The notes under the pieces: model-generated
Told to the model about the DNA's origin: nothing
The model's database searches: none
What the model saw: only the letters and a program-made list of their open reading frames with translations
Made by a program: the position numbers and the translations under genes
Part shown: one piece after another, positions 26,181 through 36,030 of the stretch
Layout of the letters: each line of letters opens with the position of its first letter
Numbering within the stretch: position 1 is the stretch's first letter
Assembly: GCA_902527245.1 (NCBI GenBank)
Contig: CABZOI010000014.1
Coordinates: forward strand, 1 to 49,320
DNA: 49,320 nt
Direction of reading: 5' to 3'
DNA from: an uncultured SAR92 cluster bacterium
Lineage (GTDB): Bacteria; Pseudomonadota; Gammaproteobacteria; Pseudomonadales; Porticoccaceae

Positions 26181-26797
26181 AACAGACCCAAAAAATTACG
26201 AAATACTTCGACGCCATAACTGTGACTTTTTTCAGGATGGAACTGCACGCCTACTATATTATCTTTTTGAAAAGCTGAAACAAACCTTGAGCCATATTCC
26301 GTCTCTCCAATAATGTCGCCTTTTTGAAAACAATCTACATAAAAAGAATGGACAAAATAAAATCGGGGATCTTTAAGTCCTGAAAAAATAGAGCCTTGAT
26401 TTTTTATTCGGACCGAGTTCCATCCCATATGAGGCACTTTCAATGTGGCATCAAAACTCATAGGAAACTTTTTCACCTCAGCCTCAATAAGTCCGAGACC
26501 ATCCAGAATTCCCTCTTCGCTAGACTTACACATAACTTGCATGCCTAAACATATCCCCATAATTGGGGTTTTCTTTTGACTAGCAACACTTAAAAGCGCC
26601 TCCGATAATCCTCGATTAATAAGGCTCGTTATAGCTGAATCAAACTTACCTACACCTGGCAAGATTATCCATCTAGCTTCGTAGAGATCCTCTGGATTTG
26701 AGCTAAGTTTACTTTTCTTACCCAGAAACTTAAGCATATTAATCACAGAGCCAGTATTACCGCAGTCGTAATCAACAATAATTACCTCATCCCTCAT
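26177..26797 (-). CDS. HisH-like glutaminase subunit of the sugar amidotransferase system
   Basis: A class I glutamine amidotransferase that releases ammonia from glutamine. The nucleophile is Cys83 in MGICLGMQVMC, preceded by LPGVGKFDSAI. VPHMGWNS, FYFVHSFY and the His-Glu pair in VQFHPEKSHSYG complete the catalytic set. The start is the ATG at 26797 with GGGAGG directly upstream; a longer reading from 26809 would overlap that ribosome site. It is encoded with the HisF-like barrel and a WbpG-like enzyme and not with other his genes, so it serves amidino-sugar synthesis. Confidence 0.92.
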   Translation of the reverse strand: MRDEVIIVDYDCGNTGSVINMLKFLGKKSKLSSNPEDLYEARWIILPGVGKFDSAITSLINRGLSEALLSVASQKKTPIMGICLGMQVMCKSSEEGILDGLGLIEAEVKKFPMSFDATLKVPHMGWNSVRIKNQGSIFSGLKDPRFYFVHSFYVDCFQKGDIIGETEYGSRFVSAFQKDNIVGVQFHPEKSHSYGVEVFRNFLGLL

Positions 26798-26847
26798 AAT
26801 ACCTCCCATACATTCTCAAATAGACATTGAATTTTTAAGCCAACCTC

Positions 26848-28146
26848 TTAGCCCATTTTTTGTCGGTTTTTCATGCGGAATTCTCGACTGGGGTAAGCCA
26901 TTACATAGGCGAAAACAAACCAAAATAGCGACTCCTGTAGGTATGTCCCACTAAACATCAACTGAACAAAGGAATATGCAAAAAACGGCAACAATAATAT
27001 TTGAGATTCATCGTAAGCAATCATTTTACAAAATTTGTAACCGAACCAAAAAAGTATAGTTAAAAATACGAATAGATAAATCACTCCACCATGCAGTAAA
27101 ACTTCCAAAAACAAATTGTGAGGGTAGTATAAGCCTGGCTCTCCAAAAAAAGGATCCGGGCTATGATCAATAACTCCAAATAAGCCATAGCCAAAAATTG
27201 GCCTTTGGCTTATATATTGTATGGCCTGGCCATAATATATGTCTCTATTTGATGATTTACTTAAATCAATTCCACCATCGCCAATGTATGAAATCAAACG
27301 CATTGAGCTCTCCATCACTCTATCTTTAGAAGCAAAGTCTACGTTTTGGAGCACAATAACCATGAAATAAACTAACAAAAAAATTATGAGCAATACGGTT
27401 AAAAATTTCCTGACTGGCAATTTCAAAACAGTCACAGCCAATATTCCAAAAGTTACGACAACTAAGCCACCCCGGCCTCCCGAAATAAATATAACAACTA
27501 GGTCACCGATCATTAATAGGACCAGCATCAACATCATAAGGCCGCTTTTATTTCCACTAAGCGCGAACAAATGAACCAAAATGATCACAAAAGCAAGTGC
27601 AGCAAAATAGGAAAGGCTCTGGTAGTGGCCTCCCGCGAAGACCTCAAATAATACATTCAAATCAGTATTGACAAGGACTGGTATCGTTGCCATTACTCCA
27701 ACGCTTACTAAAAAACCAAGCCCGAAGAGACTTTGACTGTATTCTTCGATACTCCCTTGGCTTCCCAGAACTATCCCCACATAGAAGGCAGGCGCGACGA
27801 AAACAAGAAATAAAGCAAACGACTGAAATGCTAAACCTGCAAAATTACCTGTCCATAAATAGATGATTACAATCGCCACAGGGAGCACATATAGAGGAAG
27901 AAGGCTTAACCTTATATGTCCATTAATGAAAATCCGAAGGGCAATAAAGCAATAAGCCATAATCGAGGAAAATATCACCAAAACCCAATAAAAAGGAGTC
28001 TCCTCCTCACCAGAGTGGGACATCCCAAGAATCGACAGCAATGAAAAGTACCAAAACGGAAGCGCCAGGATATTAAAAAAAATAATTCTCTCTGCAGACT
28101 TTATTGAGCCCGATAAAAACCTTTTACGAAAGAAAAAATCTAACAT
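26848..28146 (-). CDS. wzy: O-antigen polymerase/ligase family membrane protein (Wzy)
   Basis: A 432-aa protein with about ten to twelve hydrophobic segments and a large periplasmic loop before the last helices. That loop holds GYGLFGVIDHSPDPFF and YYPHNLFLEVLLHGGVIY, the PHN...E signature of Wzy/WaaL proteins. Because the locus also contains Wzx and Wzz, I assign it as the repeat-unit polymerase; a ligase cannot be excluded. Basic residues dominate both termini (RKRFLSGSIKSAER and REFRMKNRQKMG), as expected for cytoplasmic ends. Confidence 0.85.
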   Translation of the reverse strand: MLDFFFRKRFLSGSIKSAERIIFFNILALPFWYFSLLSILGMSHSGEEETPFYWVLVIFSSIMAYCFIALRIFINGHIRLSLLPLYVLPVAIVIIYLWTGNFAGLAFQSFALFLVFVAPAFYVGIVLGSQGSIEEYSQSLFGLGFLVSVGVMATIPVLVNTDLNVLFEVFAGGHYQSLSYFAALAFVIILVHLFALSGNKSGLMMLMLVLLMIGDLVVIFISGGRGGLVVVTFGILAVTVLKLPVRKFLTVLLIIFLLVYFMVIVLQNVDFASKDRVMESSMRLISYIGDGGIDLSKSSNRDIYYGQAIQYISQRPIFGYGLFGVIDHSPDPFFGEPGLYYPHNLFLEVLLHGGVIYLFVFLTILFWFGYKFCKMIAYDESQILLLPFFAYSFVQLMFSGTYLQESLFWFVFAYVMAYPSREFRMKNRQKMG

Positions 28147-28208
28147 TCAATGGGGACTCAAAATAAACAATAAATCTTTTCTGATCTTAGTCTTGATGAC
28201 CATAATCC

Positions 28209-28976
28209 CTATTTCCAATGCAATCTCAAAATTCGAAATATTGATAATCTTAAAATGTATAACTTCGCATATAACAAAGAAAGTATTGACTCTAATTCTC
28301 TAGTTCTAATTAGTTTTTGAAAACCTTCTGTTCGAAGAAAGCCTAAGCTCACTCTGGACCACTTTCCCTTAATTAGAATATTTTCATAAGAAATTGGTGG
28401 ATTCGCTGCACTTTTTGGACTCAGTGCATAAAAAGGATCATCAAGGCTGTCTGACATCCTACTTTTATCAAGATCCCATGCAGATGACCCAGGCAAAAGT
28501 AGTTTATCAAGCGTTGATCGATGATATAGCGTCCCACCAATCGCCGACCGGTAACGAATTCCTTTCGGCAGAGGGCCAATCTCAGATTTAAATTCAGGTT
28601 GAAACGTAAGAGGCATATCAGTCGCAACCTTTAAGTAACCTGAATTAAACTTTTTAAACCAATTTATCAGAGAAATCAAACGATCGGTATCTACAGGAGC
28701 GGAGAAAAATAGATCCTCAAGCCAGATCAAGATCCAATCCTCTTTGACTGATTCAGATGCTTTACGTAAATTATCCGCATATGACACATCCACCCCAACA
28801 TTAATGACTTTTACCCCCGGCCATTTGAATTGCAATTCATTTGCCACCAAATAAATATTAAAAGGACAGTCAGGCCAATATTTATCCAGAAGCATAAAAA
28901 ATGGCTCCCAGAGGTCTGCATACCTATCACAACTAACCACCAAGAATGCTACTTCTAGATCTTTGCTTACTGACAT
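28209..28976 (-). CDS. Glycosyltransferase-like protein of an uncharacterised family
   Basis: A 255-aa protein. The first strand is VAFLVVSCDRYADLWEPFF, and later EDWILIWLEDLFFSAPVDTD places LED where many GT-A enzymes have a DxD metal site. GIRYRSAIGGTLYHRSTLDK follows and the C-terminus ends in a basic amphipathic helix. No standard GT family is recognised, so this is an inferred transferase. The start is the ATG at 28976, with AGGAG about 9 bases upstream; an upstream frame to 29069 lacks a ribosome site. It lies between Wzy and RmlA in the repeat-unit assembly block. Confidence 0.5.
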   Translation of the reverse strand: MSVSKDLEVAFLVVSCDRYADLWEPFFMLLDKYWPDCPFNIYLVANELQFKWPGVKVINVGVDVSYADNLRKASESVKEDWILIWLEDLFFSAPVDTDRLISLINWFKKFNSGYLKVATDMPLTFQPEFKSEIGPLPKGIRYRSAIGGTLYHRSTLDKLLLPGSSAWDLDKSRMSDSLDDPFYALSPKSAANPPISYENILIKGKWSRVSLGFLRTEGFQKLIRTRELESILSLLYAKLYILRLSIFRILRLHWK

Positions 28977-29131
28977 AAAACACTCTCCTGAGTTTTTTTC
29001 GTTGAAACTTAACACACTAAGACATTTTATATTGTTATTTATCTCTGACTTACAATAACTGATTTTCAATATATGACGTTTGAATATCGAAAATGAATTC
29101 GCCTTAGAGAGCAGCTGATTTAAGCATGTTA

Positions 29132-30013
29132 TTATTGAGGTCTGTTTTCCTTATTGAATAAAGAATATACATATTTGGCATAACTGGAATTACCTCTGCC
29201 ATCCAGATATGAAATATCATGATTAATTTCGATCCAACCATTATTTAATGCGATTTCTTCTAAGCATGCTATCTTATAGCCTTGGCGAGATTCTAATACC
29301 TCTACAAACTGAGACGCTTTCAATAGATTTTCGACTGTACCAGTATCCAACCAAGCAAAGCCTCTCCCGAGAGTCTTCAGGAATAATTGGCCATCCTCAA
29401 GAAAGGTTTGATTAAGACAAGTAATTTCCAACTCACCACGTTCAGATTTTTTAATACTTTTTGCTCTCTCAATAACGGAGTTATCATAAAAATATAACCC
29501 TGTTACAGCCATTTTCGATTTTGGATTCTTTGGCTTTTCTTCTATTGATATGACTCGATCATTCGAATCATATTCAACGACGCCAAACGATTTCGGATTT
29601 GTTACCTCATTACCAAATATAGTCGCACCTAACTCACGTTTTGACGCTTGACTTAGCATGTCGGTAAGTCCCTGACCATAAAAAATATTATCGCCGAGAA
29701 TCAAGCATACCTTACTTTTACCAATAAAATCCTCTCCAATCAAAAACGCTTGTGCAAGTCCATCTGGATGTGCCTGCTGTTCATAAGTAAAGAACACACC
29801 GAAACGACTGCCGTCACCCAAGAGATGCTTGTAAGACGCTTCATCTTCCGGTCTTGTAATGATTAGAATATCGCGAATACCAGCAAGCATAAGCACACTT
29901 AATGGATAATAGATCATTGGTTTATCATAGACAGGTAATAGCTGTTTCGATATAACCTGAGTCAATGGATACAAACGCGTGCCTTGTCCTCCAGCCAGGA
30001 TTATACCTTTCAT
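29132..30013 (-). CDS. rmlA: Glucose-1-phosphate thymidylyltransferase
   Basis: Makes dTDP-glucose from dTTP and glucose-1-phosphate. The N-terminal [20 protein letters not shown] is the nucleotide-binding signature; [40 protein letters not shown] and [10 protein letters not shown] follow. The length (293 aa) is standard. The ATG at 30013 has GGGAG 5 bases upstream and lies 13 bases after the rmlB stop. There is no rmlC or rmlD next to it, so its product probably goes to the FdtA/QdtA branch and not to rhamnose. Confidence 0.97.
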   Translation of the reverse strand: MKGIILAGGQGTRLYPLTQVISKQLLPVYDKPMIYYPLSVLMLAGIRDILIITRPEDEASYKHLLGDGSRFGVFFTYEQQAHPDGLAQAFLIGEDFIGKSKVCLILGDNIFYGQGLTDMLSQASKRELGATIFGNEVTNPKSFGVVEYDSNDRVISIEEKPKNPKSKMAVTGLYFYDNSVIERAKSIKKSERGELEITCLNQTFLEDGQLFLKTLGRGFAWLDTGTVENLLKASQFVEVLESRQGYKIACLEEIALNNGWIEINHDISYLDGRGNSSYAKYVYSLFNKENRPQ

Positions 30014-30026
30014 ATTGCTCCCATAA

Positions 30027-31031
30027 TTATTTTCTCAATTTATTTAAATACCATATTACAGTTTTTCGTAGACCTTCATCGAAACTGATCGCTGGTTCCC
30101 ATTTGAGTTGATCTCGAATTTTACTGGCATCGATAGCATATCGGGTATCATGCCCGGGACGGTCTTTTACGAAATTAATTAGTTGTTTGTAACTTTTTTT
30201 GGAGGATCGAGGATTAAGTTCATCTAGAAGTTCACATATTGTGTTTACCACAACTAAGTTAGTTCGTTCTGAATTAGCTCCAATATTGTAAGTTTCACCT
30301 ACTCGACCCTCCATTGCGACACAGTACAGAGCGCTTACATGATCATCTACATGGAGCCAATCTCTAATTTGGTTTCCGTTTCCATAAATAGGGAGCGGTT
30401 CTTCGTTGATGGCCTTGGAAATCATAAGTGGAATTAATTTTTCATGGAACTGGAAAGGACCGTAATTATTTGAGCAATTTGTTACTAGTACTGGAAGTCC
30501 ATAAGTCCTATTCCATGCCCTCACAAGGTGATCTGAGGCGGCTTTACTTGCTGAGTATGGCGAGCTGGGATCATACCTCGACTCCTCATTAAACATACCA
30601 AAATCCTCCAAGCTACCAAATACCTCATCCGTCGAAATATGATGAAATCTAAAGACTTCTTTTTTTTCTGACATTAATCCATTCCAGTATTTTCGGGCAA
30701 CCTCAAGAAGTGTAAAGGTGCCATTAATGTTTGTTCTTATAAATGCTGAAGGATTATGAATAGAATTATCAACATGGGATTCTGCAGCGAGGTTCATTAC
30801 AATATCTGGTCTAAATTCATCAAACACCTCAGACAAAAACTTTTCATCACAAATATTCCCCTCACGAAAAAGATATTTATCATTATCTGATAGATGCGAT
30901 AAACAATCAGTAGAAGCGGCATATGAAAGAGCATCTATATTCATCACATTGTGCTTAGCCTCTAAAACAAGGTATCTGATTAAAGCTGAACCTATAAATC
31001 CCGCACCACCGGTAACTAAAAACTTCTCCAT
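30027..31031 (-). CDS. rmlB: dTDP-glucose 4,6-dehydratase
   Basis: Makes dTDP-4-keto-6-deoxyglucose. The Rossmann motif is [59 protein letters not shown] (YxxxK) and [15 protein letters not shown] are all typical of RmlB. The length is 334 aa, in the usual range. The start ATG at 31031 has GGAGG rather far upstream (about 12 bases). It supplies the substrate for the FdtA/QdtA-like isomerase encoded about 12 kb downstream in the same transcription direction. Confidence 0.97.
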   Translation of the reverse strand: MEKFLVTGGAGFIGSALIRYLVLEAKHNVMNIDALSYAASTDCLSHLSDNDKYLFREGNICDEKFLSEVFDEFRPDIVMNLAAESHVDNSIHNPSAFIRTNINGTFTLLEVARKYWNGLMSEKKEVFRFHHISTDEVFGSLEDFGMFNEESRYDPSSPYSASKAASDHLVRAWNRTYGLPVLVTNCSNNYGPFQFHEKLIPLMISKAINEEPLPIYGNGNQIRDWLHVDDHVSALYCVAMEGRVGETYNIGANSERTNLVVVNTICELLDELNPRSSKKSYKQLINFVKDRPGHDTRYAIDASKIRDQLKWEPAISFDEGLRKTVIWYLNKLRK

Positions 31032-31140
31032 TTGGCTTACATGCCTCCATTAATTTTTTTGTTGAATGTCTTGGTAGTATATCCGTAGAAAATTTAGTAT
31101 CACTGCAACGCGGTAATACTAAATTAAACATAGATATCTC

Positions 31141-32346
31141 TTATGATTCCAGTACTTTTAGGACCGTGGAGATATGAGATAATGGCGAGTTGGTTTCACC
31201 GAATTTTTTACTACTCTCCCCTAACTTTCGAACTAATTGCTGATCATTGACCAAGCTCTCAAGAGTTTTAGTCACATCGGTTATATCCTCTGGGTTACAT
31301 GTGACACCGATATTGTTGTAAGTTACTGTATAACCGATTAGCCCATGCTTTGAACCGATGACCGGAAGCCCTTGATAAGCAGCTTGAAATAAAACACCAC
31401 TAGACCCGCTGAATGAACTCGAATAAGCAATCCAAACTATATCTGATGCTTGAAAAGCCATATATTCATCGCTCGAAGTATGAACGAAGAATCTTGAATT
31501 GATAAAGTTATTTAGCTCTGGTAACTCAAATATAGTTTCATTAAATTCTTCAAGAAACTCATCATTCGGTTTACCTGCCAGCAAGACTAGAATTTGGCGT
31601 TCAGCGTTAATATTTCTTAGGGCTAGCAGAAGACTCTTAACTGATTTTCGAGGTGTCAAAGACCCATAAACTAAAACAACAATCGCGGACTTATCTATAT
31701 CGAGCAGATCTCTGCACTCAGCTTTAGTGAGATCTCCTGATATCTCACTGAAATCCGAAACAAATTGCAATTTACTAGCCTCTGTTTTGTGAGCCTTTTT
31801 TGCGAAATGAATGAAAGTGTGATCGATAGAGAATATTTTTTTAAAAGTTGGTATCGAAAGGCACCGACTAAATATTTTTTTTTGTACTTTACGAGCAATC
31901 CATTTGTCTCGAAAACCACAACTTTGGAGATGATGTCTCGCCTGAAAAAAGAAACCACAGAATGGTATATCCCCAAAAGGGCTACCAAAAACACTCATGG
32001 ACTTCATCACATAGTCCATTGAAGGGAGAAACACTACATCAAAATCAACCTGTTCTCTAATTCGCTTCACATTCCACTTAAGAATAAACCACCATTTGAA
32101 CTGCGCATATATGCGCGCAAAAAACCCAGAATAAATAACTTGAGAAACATCTTCCATAACCTCAACATGCAAGCGGCGTTTTTTAAATTCCTCAGCAGCT
32201 AAAGCAAAAGCGTTGGAATTTTTAGCCTCTGAGGTTGTCAGAATCGTAACAGACCATCCAATATGGCTCATTGCTCTAAAGTAATGCTTTAAATAGAGAG
32301 ACATGTGATGTCCAGAACTATAAGGTTCAATTATCAGGATTTTCAA
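31141..32346 (-). CDS. GT4-like glycosyltransferase
   Basis: A GT-B glycosyltransferase. The start KILIIEPYSSGHHMSLYL is the first acceptor-domain strand. The donor domain has IVVLVYGSLTPRKSVKSLL, LVLLAGKPNDEF, FQASDIVWIAYSSSFSGSSG and LPVIGSKHGLIGYTV. I prefer a TTG start at 32346 because AGGAAG lies about 10 bases upstream and the protein then begins directly at the first strand; a GTG at 32406 would add 20 residues without a ribosome site. Donor and acceptor are not known. It follows Wzx and precedes RmlB. Confidence 0.78.
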   Translation of the reverse strand: MKILIIEPYSSGHHMSLYLKHYFRAMSHIGWSVTILTTSEAKNSNAFALAAEEFKKRRLHVEVMEDVSQVIYSGFFARIYAQFKWWFILKWNVKRIREQVDFDVVFLPSMDYVMKSMSVFGSPFGDIPFCGFFFQARHHLQSCGFRDKWIARKVQKKIFSRCLSIPTFKKIFSIDHTFIHFAKKAHKTEASKLQFVSDFSEISGDLTKAECRDLLDIDKSAIVVLVYGSLTPRKSVKSLLLALRNINAERQILVLLAGKPNDEFLEEFNETIFELPELNNFINSRFFVHTSSDEYMAFQASDIVWIAYSSSFSGSSGVLFQAAYQGLPVIGSKHGLIGYTVTYNNIGVTCNPEDITDVTKTLESLVNDQQLVRKLGESSKKFGETNSPLSHISTVLKVLES

Positions 32347-32582
32347 AAATTCAATCTTCCTTAATATTTCAAATTTGGGTTGCAAGAACGAAAATCTCTT
32401 TTGCACAAATAAAATATTAAGCCATTAGCTTAATGAGTCGTCAATTTATAACCTCAACGGTCCAAGTGGATATAATCAAGGCTTAAATTTTACAAAAAAT
32501 GAAATTCAAGATATTGCTTAAACATGCCATTGCGTCGAAAATTTAAGTTTTTACTCCTTAGATTTGTAAAGATGTAAGCTCA

Positions 32583-34076
32583 TCATATTTTTGATCCAAT
32601 TCCATCGTTTATTGCCTTTCGAAAGGGATGAATCCACGCACACAATGCAAGTATCAAAACTGGTAAAAAATTACCAAATAGAAATTTACTCGACAAACCA
32701 TTAACGGGAGTGACCGGATAAGCTACCGTATAAATTATGACCAATAAACATGCTGTATGTATTATCCCATCATGACATGAATAAGCATAACCGCCGAAAG
32801 AGTTGTCTTTTTGATACATTAAAATCATGAAAATAGCGCCACCTATAAGCGACAAAGTAAATGCGGCCAAAACGCCTAAACCACCAAATATATACCCCAA
32901 AGACGGCCCAAAAATGAAATTACTACATGCGATGACAAGCCAAGTAAGACTAATCCTTTTCACATTACCGTCTCCCATAGAAAAATAATATGCAGGCCCA
33001 CTTAAAGCATTGACGCCCCAACCAATGGATAGACAATAAAACATGACTAAAAAGTGTGACTCAACACTTCCGATTAAGAGTAATGACAATGAGTTCGAAA
33101 AAACCGCAAGCATGGCCACGCAAATTGGCATTACCGCGCTTACAAGACGTAAGTTATTTCTATATAGGGGGGCTATAGAGGTCGCTGATTGTTCCAACAT
33201 AGCAGATACCCTAGGCACAACAGCGTAATTAGCTGTAACGATAAGACTTCTTGCTCTATGAGCAACCTGATAAGCTACCTCAAAATATCCTGCACTACTC
33301 GCTCCACCAAAGTAAGCCATCAAACCTTTGGTGAACGGCTCAAAAATTAGCTGTAGAACACTGCTGAAAAATATGTTTAGACCATAGCTTAGCATCTCCT
33401 TTAGAGCGCTCCAATTGAAACTCAGACTCCAAAATGTGACGCTTTTAACACATGCTACCAAAACTATTTTACTCACAACCAATAAAAAAACACTCTGCGC
33501 CAATTGAGCATAAGCCAGCCCAAGTAGGCCATAAAATGGAATAAGGTGTACGGCTAAAATTAAGAGTAGTAATTGTCCGGATAAAACAATGTAAGCTCGA
33601 AGGTCCATTCGTTCTATCCCGTCCAAACCACTATGCAAGACCGCTGATAGAGCACCAAACCAGAGGGAAATCATGGCGTAAGGTAATATTTGTATTGCAT
33701 CTAAAAGATTTTGAGAATCAAAAATCACCTCTAAAAGTAAAATAAATAGCGGGTAAACAATAGGTAAGCATATAGTTAGAATGATAACCATAGTAATTGA
33801 AACTGTATCAATTATTTCCTTTACCCTGATCAGGTCGCGATTTGCATAATACTTAGCCACAAACTTTGTAATGCCACCAGAGAAACCGATGTCGAACAGT
33901 CTCACTGCGGAAAGGGAGGCCAAAACCACCGACCAGACGCCCAGACTGGCAACGCCCAAGTGCATGTTTACATAACGATATAAAAAGAAAACAATTATTA
34001 AGGTGATTAATGACTGAGAAACATTAGCGAAAGCATTCTTAGAGAGGCCTCCCAAACTCTTTTTTACATCAGACAT
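32583..34076 (-). CDS. wzx: Polysaccharide flippase (Wzx)
   Basis: A 497-aa protein of the MOP/PST family with about twelve to fourteen membrane helices. It flips undecaprenyl-linked repeat units to the periplasmic face. The opening GGLSKNAFANVSQSLI, FDIGFSGGITKFVAKYYANRD and SYGLNIFFSSVLQLIFEP are typical of Wzx/RfbX-like proteins. The start ATG lies inside the end of the preceding methyltransferase gene (8-base overlap), which indicates coupled translation. Confidence 0.9.
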   Translation of the reverse strand: MSDVKKSLGGLSKNAFANVSQSLITLIIVFFLYRYVNMHLGVASLGVWSVVLASLSAVRLFDIGFSGGITKFVAKYYANRDLIRVKEIIDTVSITMVIILTICLPIVYPLFILLLEVIFDSQNLLDAIQILPYAMISLWFGALSAVLHSGLDGIERMDLRAYIVLSGQLLLLILAVHLIPFYGLLGLAYAQLAQSVFLLVVSKIVLVACVKSVTFWSLSFNWSALKEMLSYGLNIFFSSVLQLIFEPFTKGLMAYFGGASSAGYFEVAYQVAHRARSLIVTANYAVVPRVSAMLEQSATSIAPLYRNNLRLVSAVMPICVAMLAVFSNSLSLLLIGSVESHFLVMFYCLSIGWGVNALSGPAYYFSMGDGNVKRISLTWLVIACSNFIFGPSLGYIFGGLGVLAAFTLSLIGGAIFMILMYQKDNSFGGYAYSCHDGIIHTACLLVIIYTVAYPVTPVNGLSSKFLFGNFLPVLILALCAWIHPFRKAINDGIGSKI

Positions 34077-34875
34077 TCAAACTGTCAACAAAAAACAGAT
34101 CATGCTGAGTTTGCCCTTCCCAAACAATTAGATACCCCGCTTGTGTAAGTTGGCTTTTCATATCATGATAATCATCCATTCTGAGATTATGCTCAATGCA
34201 ACCAGCTTTGAACCGAAATTTCTTGATTTCACACAATTGCTTCACAATCGGAAGCTCACCACCTTCAACATCAATTGATATAAAGTCTATTAACTTGGGC
34301 GCCTTAAAATCCTCAAGAACACTTAATAATCGCACACCAGATACTGTTATTAACTCACAATCTTCAGTTTTCCCTGGATTCGCATTGTCCAATGTCGCTT
34401 CAACACCCCCATAAAGTCCTGCGTCCCGAAAAGTGACCTTACCTGTATCCTCAAGAATGGCTAACATCACTGTCCTAGCATTTCTTCGAGCTAAACTCTC
34501 TTCGTACTTTGGATTCGCCTCAATTAATAGACCTTCCCATCCAAAATGGCGCTCAAGATACACTGTATTGGATAGTGTGAAGCCGTCGTTAGCGCCAATT
34601 TCTATGAAAAATCCAGCCTTAAAATGATTTACTAAAAGAGCGAATACATCTTGGTTCAACTGAGTTACAAACTGTGAAGGAGGCAAGAATAGTTGCTGCC
34701 TTAACTCATCACTCTGCAGTTTCGTGAAAATACTTGGGAAAAGCCCGTGTTTTACGCTGTAAGCTATCGATATTCCCCTAAAAAGCGGAATGGAAAATAT
34801 TATCGATTTTAATATTTGTCTTAATTTATACAATATAACTATCTCTGGTTTGTTAGTAACGGTTGTAAAATCCAA
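34069..34875 (-). CDS. FkbM-family methyltransferase 3
   Basis: A 268-aa FkbM-type methyltransferase. SAM motif I is GFFIEIGANDGFTLSNTVYL, then WEGLLIEANPKYEESL, LIDFISIDVEGGELPIV and, at the end, GYLIVWEGQTQHDLFFV. The start is uncertain: TTG at 34875 is the longest form, and a later TTG (residue 15, 34833) has GAGAT about 7 bases upstream. It overlaps the Wzx start by 8 bases. Its motifs differ from the other two FkbM proteins, so it probably has another target. Confidence 0.83.
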   Translation of the reverse strand: MDFTTVTNKPEIVILYKLRQILKSIIFSIPLFRGISIAYSVKHGLFPSIFTKLQSDELRQQLFLPPSQFVTQLNQDVFALLVNHFKAGFFIEIGANDGFTLSNTVYLERHFGWEGLLIEANPKYEESLARRNARTVMLAILEDTGKVTFRDAGLYGGVEATLDNANPGKTEDCELITVSGVRLLSVLEDFKAPKLIDFISIDVEGGELPIVKQLCEIKKFRFKAGCIEHNLRMDDYHDMKSQLTQAGYLIVWEGQTQHDLFFVDSLNV

Positions 34876-35044
34876 CTGGTAGTTTATTTCACTAAAACAT
34901 ACCCTGAATTTACCGCAAATCGTTTCCTGTGAAAAAACCTCAGGACGATAACTTAATACAGTGTGCCAATCTTATTTCAAGGTCATCTGGCTACATCTAA
35001 ATGAATATTTTCTGTAATAATTTAGTATGCCAACAGGCATCTAA

Positions 35045-36028
35045 TTATGAAGCGGATGAAATCATGTCATTTTTATCGCAACACTCCGCTAATTTGACAT
35101 AATTTTCGTAGGTATCTGCCAAACCACTCTCAAGATTTATCTGGGGATACCATCCGATATCATTTAGCCTTCTGCTATCCATCAGTTTTCGCGGTGCCCC
35201 ATCAGGCTTGGTTTTATCCCATACAATGGAGCCTTGATAACCTACAACCTTTGCAATGAGCTCAGTCAACTCGGCAATACTGCACTCTACTCCTGAGCCT
35301 ACATTTAGATGCGATTGCATAGATTCCACTTCCTTATCGAAGATGACTTTTTCCAAGTTCATCACAAAAATTGAGGCTGCAGCCATATCATCGACATGCA
35401 AGAACTCTCTGAGTGCAGACCCCGTTCCCCATGCGAGCACTTTTGGCGCATTAGCAACTTTAGCATCATGAAATCGCCTAATCAGCGCGGGAATAACATG
35501 ACTATTTTCTGGATGATAGTTATCACCAGGACCATATAAGTTGGTAGGCATTACGCTCCTATAATCAGAACCATATTGTCTATTATAACTTTCACACATT
35601 TTAATGCCTGCAATTTTGGCGATCGCATAGGGCTCGTTCGTTTGTTCCAGATGCCCATTTAGCAACTCATTTTCTTCTATTGGCTGTCTTGCTAGTTTAG
35701 GATATATACACGAGGACCCCAGAAATAATAGCTTCTCTACATCCGACTGATAAGAAGAATGTATAATATTGCTTTGAATCATCAAATTCTGATATATGAA
35801 TTCTGCTGGATAGGTATTGTTAGCATGAATACCACCCACCTTTGCCGCCGCCAGATAAACTTGGTCGAACTTATGAGCAGCAAAAAATTTCTTGACGTAA
35901 GCCTGATTCGTGAGATCAAGTTCCTTTCGAGATGCGGTTATTACTTCGCAATTTTGGTTTAGTAACTGTCGGCATATGGCTGACCCAACCATTCCATTAT
36001 GGCCTGCTACAAAAATTTTATTGCTCAC
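35045..36028 (-). CDS. fcl: GDP-L-fucose synthase
   Basis: The bifunctional epimerase/reductase that turns GDP-4-keto-6-deoxymannose into GDP-L-fucose. [16 protein letters not shown] is the NADPH-binding motif; [52 protein letters not shown] (YxxxK) and [14 protein letters not shown] are diagnostic. Length (327 aa) is usual. The start is GTG at 36028 with AGAGGG 7 bases upstream, inside the end of gmd, whose stop is 2 bases away. Confidence 0.96.
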   Translation of the reverse strand: MSNKIFVAGHNGMVGSAICRQLLNQNCEVITASRKELDLTNQAYVKKFFAAHKFDQVYLAAAKVGGIHANNTYPAEFIYQNLMIQSNIIHSSYQSDVEKLLFLGSSCIYPKLARQPIEENELLNGHLEQTNEPYAIAKIAGIKMCESYNRQYGSDYRSVMPTNLYGPGDNYHPENSHVIPALIRRFHDAKVANAPKVLAWGTGSALREFLHVDDMAAASIFVMNLEKVIFDKEVESMQSHLNVGSGVECSIAELTELIAKVVGYQGSIVWDKTKPDGAPRKLMDSRRLNDIGWYPQINLESGLADTYENYVKLAECCDKNDMISSAS

Positions 36029-36030
36029 AA

